64,000 nt of DNA from UBA1181 sp045226255 (GTDB taxonomy: Bacteria > Bacteroidota > Bacteroidia > Bacteroidales > Paludibacteraceae). Position 1 is the first letter of the stretch; each line of letters begins with the position of its first letter. The translations under genes were made by a program, and so were the position numbers. The stretch spans positions 1-64,000 of the forward strand of contig JBGVCG010000035.1 of NCBI GenBank assembly GCA_045226255.1. Reading direction: 5' to 3'. The notes under the pieces are model-generated. The model saw only the letters and a list, made by a program, of their open reading frames with translations, did no database searches and was not told the DNA's origin. Below are positions 27,894 through 36,531 of the stretch, in pieces.

Positions 27894-27926
27894 TTGCTTG
27901 GAAGTCGCAAAAATAGACTATCTTTG
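27894..27926 (+). promoter_or_regulatory. Promoter of tRNA-Leu
   Basis: A TTG (27894-27896, with a second at 27898-27900) precedes TATCTTTG (27919-27926), giving the Bacteroidota -33/-7 spacing. The tRNA starts 33 bases further on. Confidence 0.6.
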
Positions 27927-27958
27927 CACCGCAATTGAGAACGATAGTTCGGCAATTT

Positions 27959-28042
27959 GCCCAGGTGGCGGAATCGGTAGACGCGCTGGTCTCAAACACC
28001 AGTGGATTCACTTCCATCCCGGTTCGACCCCGGGCCTGGGTA
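27959..28042 (+). tRNA. tRNA-Leu (anticodon CAA)
   Basis: An 84-base class II tRNA. Acceptor GCCCAGG/CCTGGGT (G-T first pair), anticodon stem CTGGT/ACCAG with loop CTCAAAC (anticodon CAA, reading TTG), a long variable arm and T arm CCCGG-TTCGACC-CCGGG. CCA is not encoded. Confidence 0.92.
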
Positions 28043-28044
28043 CA

Positions 28045-28075
28045 AACCTTCGAAGACAACTTCGGAGGTTTTTTT
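28045..28075 (+). terminator. Terminator after tRNA-Leu
   Basis: An 11-bp stem AACCTTCGAAG/CTTCGGAGGTT with one G-T pair and an ACAA loop, followed by seven T residues. Confidence 0.88.
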
Positions 28076-28139
28076 ATTCAAGCCGGAAAAACACAGAAAC
28101 CATCCTTTCATACATAAAGAATCTGCAAGAAAAGGGGAA

Positions 28140-28273
28140 AAAGAATGGGCGAACCCGGATGGATCCGCCCAATTTCGCAAAGCTTACACAATACACGTAG
28201 TTGCTTTTCCAAAATCTCAGTTCAGAATTAAACCATTATTACACTTTATCAATAATTGTTCTATTCGTCATTG
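28140..28273 (-). ncRNA. Candidate small RNA with its own promoter and terminator
   Basis: This gap after the second hybrid regulator has no gene of normal size. On the minus strand a near-ideal promoter (28313-28280) is followed about 100 bases later by a hairpin (stem TGGGCG/CGCCCA at 28146-28171, inner CGGAT/ATCCG) and a T-rich stretch. The predicted transcript is about 130-140 bases. A 10-codon ORF (MTNRTIIDKV) starts almost at the predicted 5' end, so a leader peptide or a plain sRNA are both possible. The boundaries are predictions. Confidence 0.4.
28146..28171 (-). terminator. Terminator-like hairpin of the candidate small RNA
   Basis: Outer stem TGGGCG/CGCCCA and an overlapping inner palindrome CGGAT-GG-ATCCG. 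On the minus strand a T-rich run (ATTCTTTTT) follows. Confidence 0.6.
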
Positions 28274-28279
28274 ACAATA

Positions 28280-28313
28280 CAAAGGTAATCAATTTCATTT
28301 ATTTTGCACAAAA
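28280..28313 (-). promoter_or_regulatory. Strong orphan promoter (TTTTG-N21-TACCTTTG)
   Basis: On the minus strand TTTTG (28313-28309) is followed after 21 bases by TACCTTTG (28287-28280). Both elements and the spacing fit the Bacteroidota housekeeping promoter, yet no protein gene follows before the terminator-like hairpin at 28171-28146. Confidence 0.65.
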
Positions 28314-28379
28314 ATACACCAAAAAATTTCGACAACCCCCTTTCTCCCCCCAGAAATCACTCGACACAACTACGTGAAA

Positions 28380-31300
28380 TCACTCCTCCTGGGATGGCGG
28401 ATAGCCGAAATAAGACCTGTACTTCCTACTGAAATAGAGCGGGTCATTGAATCCTACGGAATACGCCACGTCCGAAACGCTCTGCCCCGTCTTCAACATT
28501 TCCTGCGCACGATGCAGACGGTATTCCGTAATGATTTCCAAAGGTGTCTTATCCGTAATGGATTTCAGTTTACGAGACAAGGAAGACTTGCTCATCGCCA
28601 ACGAATCCACCACATCATCCACAGAAAACGTCGAATCTTGGTAACGTCGTTCAACAACCTCCAAGAACTTCTTAAGCAAAGAGTTGGTCTCCTCATCGAT
28701 TCGGTTCACTTCCAAATTATGGGAGAGCACCACCTGTTGCTGTTGCCTACGCCACTGAAGGATATTGGTCAACTTCATCAACAACTCCCGTGAGGCGAAT
28801 GGTTTCGTGACATAATCAATCGCACCGCTAGACAATCCTTTCAGCCTATCATCCTCTTCGCTACGCGCGGATAAGAATATCAAAGGCACAACGGACGGCT
28901 GCACATTCCTCAAACGCTTATACATCTCTATACCATCCATAATCGGCATTTCAACATCAGAGATAATAATATCAGGAGACTCCTTGCAAGCCAATTCAAA
29001 ACCTTCTTCTCCATTATTCGCCTCAATCACTTGGAAATAAGGCAACAACATATTCTTCAAATTATTGAGAATCAACGGATCATCATCGACGATCATCACC
29101 ACGTTACCGTCCATCAACTCCACATTCACCTCGAAATCATTCTCCTCGTTAGACTGGACGGAAACCTCCACCACATCCTCCGACTTAGGCAAAAGAATGG
29201 TCAGGGAGGTACCCTTCCCCACCTCACTATCCATGGAAATCGAGCCGCCACTCTTGCGAATGAAATCCTTCGCCAACTGGAATCCCAAGCCCGTTCCTCG
29301 TTCGTTATTCGTTCCCAATGTGGATTCGTGCGCACCTTCCCTCATCAGTTCATCTACCCGATCCTGCGTCATGCCAACACCATTGTCCGAAATCACAAGA
29401 TGAACACAATCCTCCTTCTCCTCCGCTACCACATTGATCAAGCCACCCTCTGGAGTGAACTTGGCAGCGTTGGACAAGACATTCCGGATCGCCGTCCCAA
29501 TCATTCGAGGATCCACATAGATCTTGTGCTTAACATCACACTTGCAATTGACCGTGATACGCTTTTCCGCCATCACACCTGCCAACAGATCTGTCACCTC
29601 CGTCAGAATCTGGCGAAGGCTCACGCTCTGCAGATTACAAGCCACGTCTGTCTGCTTACCCCTCGCCCACTCCAGCAATTTAACCATCACCGATTGGAGA
29701 TTGAAGGCAGACAAATACGTGTCGTTCAATATCTTCCAAGTGTTAGGGGAGGTCTCCTTTTTCTTCAGGACACCATCCAAGGCTCCGACAATGGCAAACA
29801 TCGGATTCTTCAAGTCATGCGCCACCACAGAGATCAGGCGATCTTTTTCCCGCAGCACATCCAACAAGTCCTGATTCCTCTGCTCAATGAGTTCCTGCTT
29901 CTGCTCCAGCAATTTATTACTCTCGTCCAATTCCTTGGTACGTTCCGCCACCTTCTTCGCCAAGAGTTCCCTTTGCCTTACAATCGTTCTGAATCGCAGA
30001 TAGAAGAAGCCCACCACGGCAGCCACCAGCAGGAGCAATATTATAAGCGTAAACCACCACGTTTTCCACCAAGGTGGCAACACTTTTATTTTCAACGATA
30101 TAGACTTAGACTCACCTATTCCGTCACGACGATGCGCCTTCACTTCCAACACATAATCACCTATAGGCAAGTGGGATATCTTCACTTCTCGCTTCTCCCC
30201 CAAATCCACCCAACGGCGGTCCAAGCCATTGATACGGTAAGAAGCGTCCACATTATTGAGTCCCGAGAAATCCAGGACATCAAAAGCGACCTCGATATTC
30301 GTCTCGTCATAATTAAGCACCAACTCCTTCGTCAAAGAGAGCGGGGAAGGCAACAACGCACTGTTCGGAGCGACCCGTTCGCCGAACAGATAGAGGTCGG
30401 AGAATGAGAGGTAATCCACGCTCGACGTCTCATGGAGCAACATTGGGTCGAAGACAATGAAGCCTTCCGTACTACCAAAATAGAAACGTCCCTTCGAATC
30501 CTGGAAGGCGGCACGGGCAGTGAAATAGTTACGGTTTCTGCAACGTTCATCCAGCAGGACCAAACGATAAGACTTCTCCTTATAATCGAAATGAAGGATT
30601 CCATTGGAACCGCTCGTCCACATTTGTCCATCCCTACCCATCACGATCGAAGAGTAATGTCCATCCGGCAAGAAGTCCAGCCACGCATAGGAAGAGCCGT
30701 CCGCCTCGAAGCGCAAAACACCCCGATTACTAACGACAAATAGGTTCCCCTGCTCGTCACAAGCCCCCTGGTACATCAGTAAAGGACTGTGGGTCTGATT
30801 CGCATCGACATCTGGGAACGTCGCCCTGTAACGCGTCTCTGGATCACTGCGCCATACGGAGCGGGATGTGATCACCCAGCGGGTTCCCTGCTTAGACTCC
30901 ATGACATGCTCCACCCAGCGGTCCTCCGACAACATCGTAGGATCATTGTTAAAACGCTGGTGGGTCCATCGAACGGAATCCTTCGGCAGAAGGTAGACAC
31001 CATCGCCCGCCAAGCCTACGCCCACGTCACCATTCTGGTAACAGCACAAGACCTTACTCGTACTATAAGGGAAGCCAATGCCATCAAATGGATACTGCCT
31101 GATTTTCCCAGTTTCAGTGTCATAAGTGCAAGGGACACCGCCCCATGAGGCAAGCCATATCTTTCCATCGATCGACTTCTGCGCAGAGAGAACATTGTTA
31201 GAAGAGAGTCCATCGTCCGTCTGGATGTGTTTCAGCAATTTAAGGTCAGGAGACAAAAGATAGGCACCATGGCCATCCGCACAAACAACGATATTTCCCT

Positions 31301-32378
31301 TGTCATCCTCCGCGAAGGAGGTTCCATCAACCAACGGGAAGCCTATGTCAGAAGAGTGCAATGAACCAGACCCCTTAATCGGTCCGTAGCGCCAAAGCCC
31401 TGCATTTTGGGTACCGATCCAGATGTCGCCATCCCTATCCTCAAAAAGGGTATGCACTTTTTTCAATTCATCCGCCTTGATATTAATCGGCTCCAACTTC
31501 TCGAAGTGCCACTTGTCGCCTACGCACCCAGCTTTCCAAAGACCGCTTCCACTGGTTCCCAGCCATATACGCCCCTTGGAATCCTTCAGCAATGAGGTGA
31601 TACACTTGAAAGGAGTATCAAGCACCTCCACTCGGTCAATCGCACCATCCTCGAACATATAGACAATACCCAAGGATCCTATGGAAGAGGCGAACAACAC
31701 CCTACGCTTGTCCAGGCGCACCATGGAGGAGACCATCTCATTGATTCTTCCCAAGAAAGGAGGTCCGCACTGCTTATGGTTCTTGTCCCAAATATGGATG
31801 CCGGGGAAACGTCCAATCCATATTCGCCCCCACTCATCATCGATCAAGCTACACGTAAAAACCGTCTTCGTCGCCTCGAATAAAGAAGGGTCCTTGTCAA
31901 ATATGCCAAGGCTATCATTGTAGACATAAAGTCCCTCGTTCGTGGAGAGGATCGTACGACCATTGCTTATCGGGTAAATACCCGTAACGCACTTATAATA
32001 TGTCGAATCGAAATCCTTTGGCGCAAGATTCTTAAACGAATCCGTCTGTTCATCATACGAGAGGGCCAAACCATTATTACCACCGAAACAAACCCTTCCA
32101 TCAGGCAACATGGCGGCGCGGTTGATATCGTTTCGGAACAAAGAGGGATAATCCTCGAAGAAATAATTCTTGAAATGGACACCATCGAATTTATTCAGGC
32201 CATACTCCGTGGCAACCCAAAGAAAACCGTTCTTATCCTGCGTAATAGCATGGACATAATTACAACTCAATCCATCCCTCACCGTATAATGACGGAATGC
32301 GGCCCATTCCATTGCCCTAAGAGGTTGAAAGAGGGAAAATGAAAAAACTAAAACTATGACTACCCTTAAAAAAACCAT
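28380..32378 (-). CDS. Hybrid two-component system regulator (second copy type)
   Basis: A 1332-residue sensor-kinase-receiver-AraC fusion. Signal peptide (to about residue 22), a periplasmic two-component-propeller sensor (repeats such as GFLWVATEYGLNKFDG and GRIWLGTSGSGLW), a Y_Y_Y-like domain before a membrane helix near residue 780, a coiled coil, HisKA with His854 (VAHDLKNPM), HATPase_c (GTGLGFQLAKDF), a receiver domain with Asp1141 (ISDVEMPIMDG), and an AraC-type HTH at the end. The reading frame extends upstream to a GTG at 32384, but the ATG at 32378 fits the signal peptide. It has its own promoter, and no SusC/SusD or glycoside hydrolase gene is next to it. The HisKA motif (HDLKNP) differs from the HELRTP of the other hybrid regulator. 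Confidence 0.95.
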   Translation of the reverse strand: MVFLRVVIVLVFSFSLFQPLRAMEWAAFRHYTVRDGLSCNYVHAITQDKNGFLWVATEYGLNKFDGVHFKNYFFEDYPSLFRNDINRAAMLPDGRVCFGGNNGLALSYDEQTDSFKNLAPKDFDSTYYKCVTGIYPISNGRTILSTNEGLYVYNDSLGIFDKDPSLFEATKTVFTCSLIDDEWGRIWIGRFPGIHIWDKNHKQCGPPFLGRINEMVSSMVRLDKRRVLFASSIGSLGIVYMFEDGAIDRVEVLDTPFKCITSLLKDSKGRIWLGTSGSGLWKAGCVGDKWHFEKLEPINIKADELKKVHTLFEDRDGDIWIGTQNAGLWRYGPIKGSGSLHSSDIGFPLVDGTSFAEDDKGNIVVCADGHGAYLLSPDLKLLKHIQTDDGLSSNNVLSAQKSIDGKIWLASWGGVPCTYDTETGKIRQYPFDGIGFPYSTSKVLCCYQNGDVGVGLAGDGVYLLPKDSVRWTHQRFNNDPTMLSEDRWVEHVMESKQGTRWVITSRSVWRSDPETRYRATFPDVDANQTHSPLLMYQGACDEQGNLFVVSNRGVLRFEADGSSYAWLDFLPDGHYSSIVMGRDGQMWTSGSNGILHFDYKEKSYRLVLLDERCRNRNYFTARAAFQDSKGRFYFGSTEGFIVFDPMLLHETSSVDYLSFSDLYLFGERVAPNSALLPSPLSLTKELVLNYDETNIEVAFDVLDFSGLNNVDASYRINGLDRRWVDLGEKREVKISHLPIGDYVLEVKAHRRDGIGESKSISLKIKVLPPWWKTWWFTLIILLLLVAAVVGFFYLRFRTIVRQRELLAKKVAERTKELDESNKLLEQKQELIEQRNQDLLDVLREKDRLISVVAHDLKNPMFAIVGALDGVLKKKETSPNTWKILNDTYLSAFNLQSVMVKLLEWARGKQTDVACNLQSVSLRQILTEVTDLLAGVMAEKRITVNCKCDVKHKIYVDPRMIGTAIRNVLSNAAKFTPEGGLINVVAEEKEDCVHLVISDNGVGMTQDRVDELMREGAHESTLGTNNERGTGLGFQLAKDFIRKSGGSISMDSEVGKGTSLTILLPKSEDVVEVSVQSNEENDFEVNVELMDGNVVMIVDDDPLILNNLKNMLLPYFQVIEANNGEEGFELACKESPDIIISDVEMPIMDGIEMYKRLRNVQPSVVPLIFLSARSEEDDRLKGLSSGAIDYVTKPFASRELLMKLTNILQWRRQQQQVVLSHNLEVNRIDEETNSLLKKFLEVVERRYQDSTFSVDDVVDSLAMSKSSLSRKLKSITDKTPLEIITEYRLHRAQEMLKTGQSVSDVAYSVGFNDPLYFSRKYRSYFGYPPSQEE

Positions 32379-32399
32379 GTACACGTCCTAAACATGCCA

Positions 32400-32429
32400 C
32401 AAATATAGAAAAAACACACGACATACAAA
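32400..32429 (-). promoter_or_regulatory. Promoter of the second hybrid regulator
   Basis: On the minus strand TTTG (32429-32426), 18 bases, then TATATTTG (32407-32400). The leader to ATG 32378 would be about 15 bases. Confidence 0.6.
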
Positions 32430-32519
32430 TCGTCAAACAAGAAAAAGAGCATATAATAAACTTAAATAATTTAAAAAAAATTAATACGCACACACAACCC
32501 TATATAGAGAAAAAAGACG

Positions 32520-32527
32520 TAACTTCG
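32520..32527 (+). promoter_or_regulatory. -7-like element of glyA
   Basis: TAACTTCG, one base from TAnnTTTG, 36 bases before the ATG. Confidence 0.4.
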
Positions 32528-32563
32528 CGATGTGAATTTTTCATTAACTATAATAATTCCTTT

Positions 32564-33844
32564 ATGGTAAGAGACACAGCAATATTCGACATCATCGAAA
32601 AGGAGCACCAACGCCAACTGAAAGGCATTGAGTTGATTGCCTCCGAGAACTTCGTGAGTGACCAGGTTATGCAAGCCATGGGTTCATGGTTGACTAACAA
32701 GTATGCAGAAGGACTTCCGGGACACCGTTACTACGGCGGTTGCGAAGTTGTTGACTTGGCCGAGCAATTATGTATAGACCGCTTGAAACAAATCTTCGGC
32801 GCAGAATGGGCGAACGTACAGCCTCACTCTGGCGCACAGGCAAACGCTGCCGTCTTCTTGGCTTGTTTGAACGCAGGCGACAAATTCCTCGGACTGAACC
32901 TTTCTCACGGCGGACACCTCTCTCATGGATCCCCGGTGAACTTCTCTGGTTTGATGTTCCACGCTTTGGAATATAACGTGAAGGAAGATACTGGTCGTGT
33001 AGACTATGACCAATTGGAGCAAGTTGCACGTACGGAAAAGCCTAAATTGATCATCGCCGGCGCATCCGCATACTCCCGCGAATGGGACTACGCACGCATC
33101 CGCAAGGTTGCTGACGAAATCGGCGCTATCTTCATGGTGGATATGGCTCACCCTGCAGGTTTGATCGCCGCAGGATTGCTCAACAACCCAGTTAAATATG
33201 CACACATCGTAACAACTACTACCCACAAGACTCTCCGTGGTCCTCGTGGTGGTGTGATCATGATGGGCAAGGACTTTGATAACCCATGGGGCAAGAAAAC
33301 TCCTAAGGGTGAAATCAAGAAGATGTCCGCTCTCCTCGACTCCGCTGTATTCCCAGGAATCCAAGGCGGTCCGTTGGAGCACGTCATCGCCGCTAAGGCA
33401 GTTGCTTTCGGTGAGGCTCTTCAACCTGAATACAAAGTATACCAATCTCAAGTGAAGAAAAATGCCGCTGTGATGGCGCAAGCCTTCATGGACAAGGGTT
33501 ACAAGATCATCTCCGGCGGTACGGACAACCACTCTATGTTGGTTGACCTCCGCACCAAATTCCCTGACTTGACTGGTAAGGTGGCTGAGAAAGCGTTAGT
33601 TGCAGCAGACATCACCACGAACAAGAACATGGTGCCATTCGACAGCCGCTCTCCATTCCAAACCTCTGGTCTGCGTTTCGGTACGCCAGCCATCACAACA
33701 CGTGGTGCGAAAGAGGATTTGATGGGCGAGATCGTGGAAATGATCGATACGGTTCTCAGCGATCCAGAGAACGACAAGGTCATCACTTCTGTTCGCGAGA
33801 AGGTTAACGCAACCATGAAGAACTATCCTTTGTTCGCTTGGTAA
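32564..33844 (+). CDS. glyA: Serine hydroxymethyltransferase
   Basis: A 426-residue PLP enzyme that interconverts serine and glycine, loading one carbon onto tetrahydrofolate. Signature features: IASENFVSDQV near residue 27, the YAEGLPGHRYYGG segment (about 47-59), and the PLP lysine Lys222 in TTTTHKTLRGPRGG. The length is normal. Its codon usage (frequent GGT, CGT, GCT) differs from the C-ending style of the neighbouring genes, which suggests a highly expressed gene. It has its own promoter-like element and a hairpin after the stop, so it is probably monocistronic. Confidence 0.97.
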   Translation: MVRDTAIFDIIEKEHQRQLKGIELIASENFVSDQVMQAMGSWLTNKYAEGLPGHRYYGGCEVVDLAEQLCIDRLKQIFGAEWANVQPHSGAQANAAVFLACLNAGDKFLGLNLSHGGHLSHGSPVNFSGLMFHALEYNVKEDTGRVDYDQLEQVARTEKPKLIIAGASAYSREWDYARIRKVADEIGAIFMVDMAHPAGLIAAGLLNNPVKYAHIVTTTTHKTLRGPRGGVIMMGKDFDNPWGKKTPKGEIKKMSALLDSAVFPGIQGGPLEHVIAAKAVAFGEALQPEYKVYQSQVKKNAAVMAQAFMDKGYKIISGGTDNHSMLVDLRTKFPDLTGKVAEKALVAADITTNKNMVPFDSRSPFQTSGLRFGTPAITTRGAKEDLMGEIVEMIDTVLSDPENDKVITSVREKVNATMKNYPLFAW

Positions 33845-33875
33845 TCCAATTGTACTAAATAGTGCATTATATTCA

Positions 33876-33903
33876 GGAAGGCTACCCATCACGGTAGCCT
33901 TCC
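33876..33903 (+). terminator. Terminator hairpin after glyA
   Basis: Stem GGAAGGCTACC/GGTAGCCTTCC, 11 bp and perfect, with a six-base loop. Only a short T-rich stretch follows, so it may be a weak terminator or a 3'-end stabiliser. Confidence 0.75.
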
Positions 33904-33967
33904 ATTTCTATCCTATAGAAAAACCCACCCAGAAAGTTTATCTTCCCCACATACAATTCTGAGCGCC

Positions 33968-34600
33968 ATGGTAACCACTATCTTTATCGTCGTCACCGTC
34001 ATCGTATCTATTCTATCGTTCGGGCAAAACGAGTTCTTGCCCCAGAGCCTAAGCCATCCGGAATGGTTCCACAAGCTGAAGTTCAACGCATATATGATTG
34101 TACATGAAAAGCAACACTACAGGCTACTCACATCCGGATTCATTCACGGGAGCTCATGGCACCTAATATTCAACATGTTGACGCTCTATTTCTTCGGTTA
34201 TTTTGTCGAGGACTGCTTCAATGCCATCTTCGGGGCGAAAGGTGAATTTTTCTATGCGCTGATGTATCTGCTGGCCATCGTGGTATCTTCCCTCTCTGAC
34301 TTAATAAAGTACAAAGACAACCCTGAATTCAACGCAATCGGAGCGTCAGGAGCTGTCTCCGCCATCATCTTTGCGGCAATCCTTTTCGACCCCACCATGG
34401 GCATCTATCTTTTCTTCATACCCATACCTATCCCAGGGTACATATTCGGTCCGCTGTACCTAATCTATTGCCAATACATGGCCAAGAAAAACATCGATAA
34501 TATCGGACACTCCGCACACTTTTGGGGAGCTGTGTTCGGGTTCTTCTTCCCTATCCTTCTCCAACCTTCCCTGATATATTATCTCCTATCCTACTTTTGA
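33968..34600 (+). CDS. Rhomboid family intramembrane serine protease
   Basis: A 210-residue protein with six predicted membrane helices. The catalytic dyad is visible: Ser127 in NAIGASGAVSAI and His184 in AHFWGAVFGF. The family WR-like loop region and the HLIFNMLTLYFFG helix (about residues 64-76) are also present. It cleaves transmembrane segments of substrate proteins. Substrates cannot be predicted. It is convergent with the helicase gene, and the two stops are only about 17 bases apart. Confidence 0.93.
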   Translation: MVTTIFIVVTVIVSILSFGQNEFLPQSLSHPEWFHKLKFNAYMIVHEKQHYRLLTSGFIHGSSWHLIFNMLTLYFFGYFVEDCFNAIFGAKGEFFYALMYLLAIVVSSLSDLIKYKDNPEFNAIGASGAVSAIIFAAILFDPTMGIYLFFIPIPIPGYIFGPLYLIYCQYMAKKNIDNIGHSAHFWGAVFGFFFPILLQPSLIYYLLSYF

Positions 34601-34617
34601 TGAGACAAAGGGATCCC

Positions 34618-36465
34618 TTATGGGCAGGGAGTAGCCCACTCCCACAACTTACGGTAGAATTTATGTTTCGTCAGCGTAACCACGTTGCCGACAATCATCA
34701 GCTTCATGCGGGCCCGTGTCATCGCAACGTTCATGCGTCGGAGTTCCCTCAAGAAACCGATCTCCCCTTCCTCATTCGAACGCACTAGACTGATCATCAC
34801 CACGTCTCGTTCCTGTCCTTGGAATCCATCCACGGTATTAATCGTTATCAGGCTACGGAAAGGCTTCAAGGCCTTATTCGAGCGTAAGAGATGACGGAGA
34901 TAATAAACCTGCGCCTTGTACGGAGAGATGACGCCGAAATCAATCCGTTCGTCCAACACACGATGGGGCCCCACCTTCTCGATGAATTGGGTGAGAAGCG
35001 TGATGACCAATTCGCCCTCCATCTTGTTAACCCTACCAGCCGACAGCGCCACATACTCCTCGTTGAAAGAAAAGTTCTGGGTGTCAACCCACTCCACAGG
35101 CTCCTCGAAGTCCAAGATGCCACGGCAACGCACACACTCCGCAGCTTTGAGCTTCCCATCATAGAACCACTCGGAAGAGAACTGCATAATGCGCTCATTC
35201 ATCCTATACTGCACATCCAACAAGGATACCACATTAGGTTTAGTCTCAACGACCTTCTCCATCAACGTGTGGGACAACCCCGCGCGCTCCGCCTCGAAGC
35301 ATTTAATCGTAGGAGGCAACTGCTTATGGTCGCCTGCAAAGATGACCCGATGAGCTTTACAGATAGGAATCCAGCAAGCCGCCTCAATGGCCTGCGCCGC
35401 CTCATCAATGAAGAGGGACTGGAAAGTCCGTCCGTAGAGCAACTGGTTCGCGGCACCTACCAACGTGCAAGCCACCACGCGCGCATTGGCGAAGAGACTT
35501 TCACGGATCTCATACTCCAACGATTCCGCCTTCTCCTTCACGGCCAATGCTTTGTCTCGATTCGTGCGATAGAGTTCACGGACCGTCTTCCGCATCCCCC
35601 ATAAAGTATCATACTGAGGGTGCGCCTCAAACATCCGTTCAAATGTATAGGAGAGCATTTTGTCATCCACTCGGCTAGGATTGCCGATGCGCAGGACATT
35701 CACGCCTCGGTCAACCAACTGCTCAGAGATCCAATCGACCGCCATGTTGCTCTGCGCACAAACCAGCACTTGGCTTTCCCGTCGAAGCGTCTCGCAGATC
35801 GCCTCAACCAATGTAGTCGTCTTGCCCGTACCCGGAGGACCATGTACAATCGCCACATCCTTCGCCATCAAAATCTTATTGACGGCCTCCTCCTGCGAGG
35901 CATTCAACCAAGGGAACCGTAGAGGAGAAAACGAAAGGGTTCCGGCTGGTCTGTCACCTATCAGCGTCTCACGAAGATCACACAACCGACCATTCTTCGC
36001 ATTCACCACCCTATCAAGGGCGTCGAACATGGCACGGTAACTACTCTCGTCAAAGCTAAGCTGGACACCCAACCGTTCAGAGGTCTCCAACACCGACAAG
36101 CTGTCACGGCTCGGCAGCACCAACACCAAGGAGTTCTCGGAAGAGAAACTCACCTGGGAGGCAATCTTTATCGTACGGATTTCATGGTTCATACTAACTG
36201 TGAAGAACTCCACAGCCTTACCATACTCGAAATGGTCGTCCCCCTCGTCGGAAGCCCCACCAGAGACCTCCACGACAAATTGGTTCAGCGAATTGTAATA
36301 TGAACGTCCCACAGAGATAGGGAACCTGCAGTTACCCGCCGCCACCTTCTTCTCGACAGAGACAAGGTTAGATTGTGTGGCAAAACTCTTCTTGTCAAAT
36401 TCATATTCCCGCATCAGCAGGTCATGATGTTTCAAGAGGGATAATACCGAAGTGTTAGCGGACAT
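34618..36465 (-). CDS. SF1 helicase, IGHMBP2/Upf1-like
   Basis: A 615-residue superfamily 1 helicase. An N-terminal beta-barrel-like domain (to about residue 170) is followed by Walker A GPPGTGKTTTLVEA (about 210-223), motif II FIDEAAQAIEAA, motif III FAGDHKQLPPT, and C-terminal motifs NTVDGFQGQERDVVMIS and MNVAMTRARMKLMIVG. This is the bacterial relative of SMUBP2/IGHMBP2 and Upf1 helicases. It probably unwinds DNA or RNA duplexes; the physiological role is unknown. It follows the terminator of the giant surface protein on the same strand and is convergent with the rhomboid gene. A perfect AAGGGATCCCTT palindrome (34608-34619) overlaps its stop codon. Confidence 0.93.
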   Translation of the reverse strand: MSANTSVLSLLKHHDLLMREYEFDKKSFATQSNLVSVEKKVAAGNCRFPISVGRSYYNSLNQFVVEVSGGASDEGDDHFEYGKAVEFFTVSMNHEIRTIKIASQVSFSSENSLVLVLPSRDSLSVLETSERLGVQLSFDESSYRAMFDALDRVVNAKNGRLCDLRETLIGDRPAGTLSFSPLRFPWLNASQEEAVNKILMAKDVAIVHGPPGTGKTTTLVEAICETLRRESQVLVCAQSNMAVDWISEQLVDRGVNVLRIGNPSRVDDKMLSYTFERMFEAHPQYDTLWGMRKTVRELYRTNRDKALAVKEKAESLEYEIRESLFANARVVACTLVGAANQLLYGRTFQSLFIDEAAQAIEAACWIPICKAHRVIFAGDHKQLPPTIKCFEAERAGLSHTLMEKVVETKPNVVSLLDVQYRMNERIMQFSSEWFYDGKLKAAECVRCRGILDFEEPVEWVDTQNFSFNEEYVALSAGRVNKMEGELVITLLTQFIEKVGPHRVLDERIDFGVISPYKAQVYYLRHLLRSNKALKPFRSLITINTVDGFQGQERDVVMISLVRSNEEGEIGFLRELRRMNVAMTRARMKLMIVGNVVTLTKHKFYRKLWEWATPCP

Positions 36466-36487
36466 GGAAGAAAAGGAACTAAAAAAA

Positions 36488-36512
36488 GAAGACCGCTTTG
36501 AAGGCGGTCTTC
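36488..36512 (-). terminator. Terminator after the giant surface protein gene
   Basis: Stem GAAGACCGC/GCGGTCTTC followed on the minus strand by seven T residues, 20 bases after the stop at 36532. It separates the giant gene from the helicase. Confidence 0.9.
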
Positions 36513-36531
36513 CAATGATTATCTGTAAAAA

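Noticed and set aside
27886..28200. Short ORFs across tRNA-Leu
   Set aside because: They overlap an intact tRNA and its terminator and have no coding features.
29031..30407. 458-codon plus-strand open frame opposite the second hybrid regulator
   Set aside because: A shadow of the kinase/receiver coding sequence; no recognisable domains.
34608..34619. AAGGGATCCCTT palindrome at the helicase stop as a terminator
   Set aside because: It is a perfect 12-bp palindrome without a loop or T-run, so it is poor as a terminator and may be chance.
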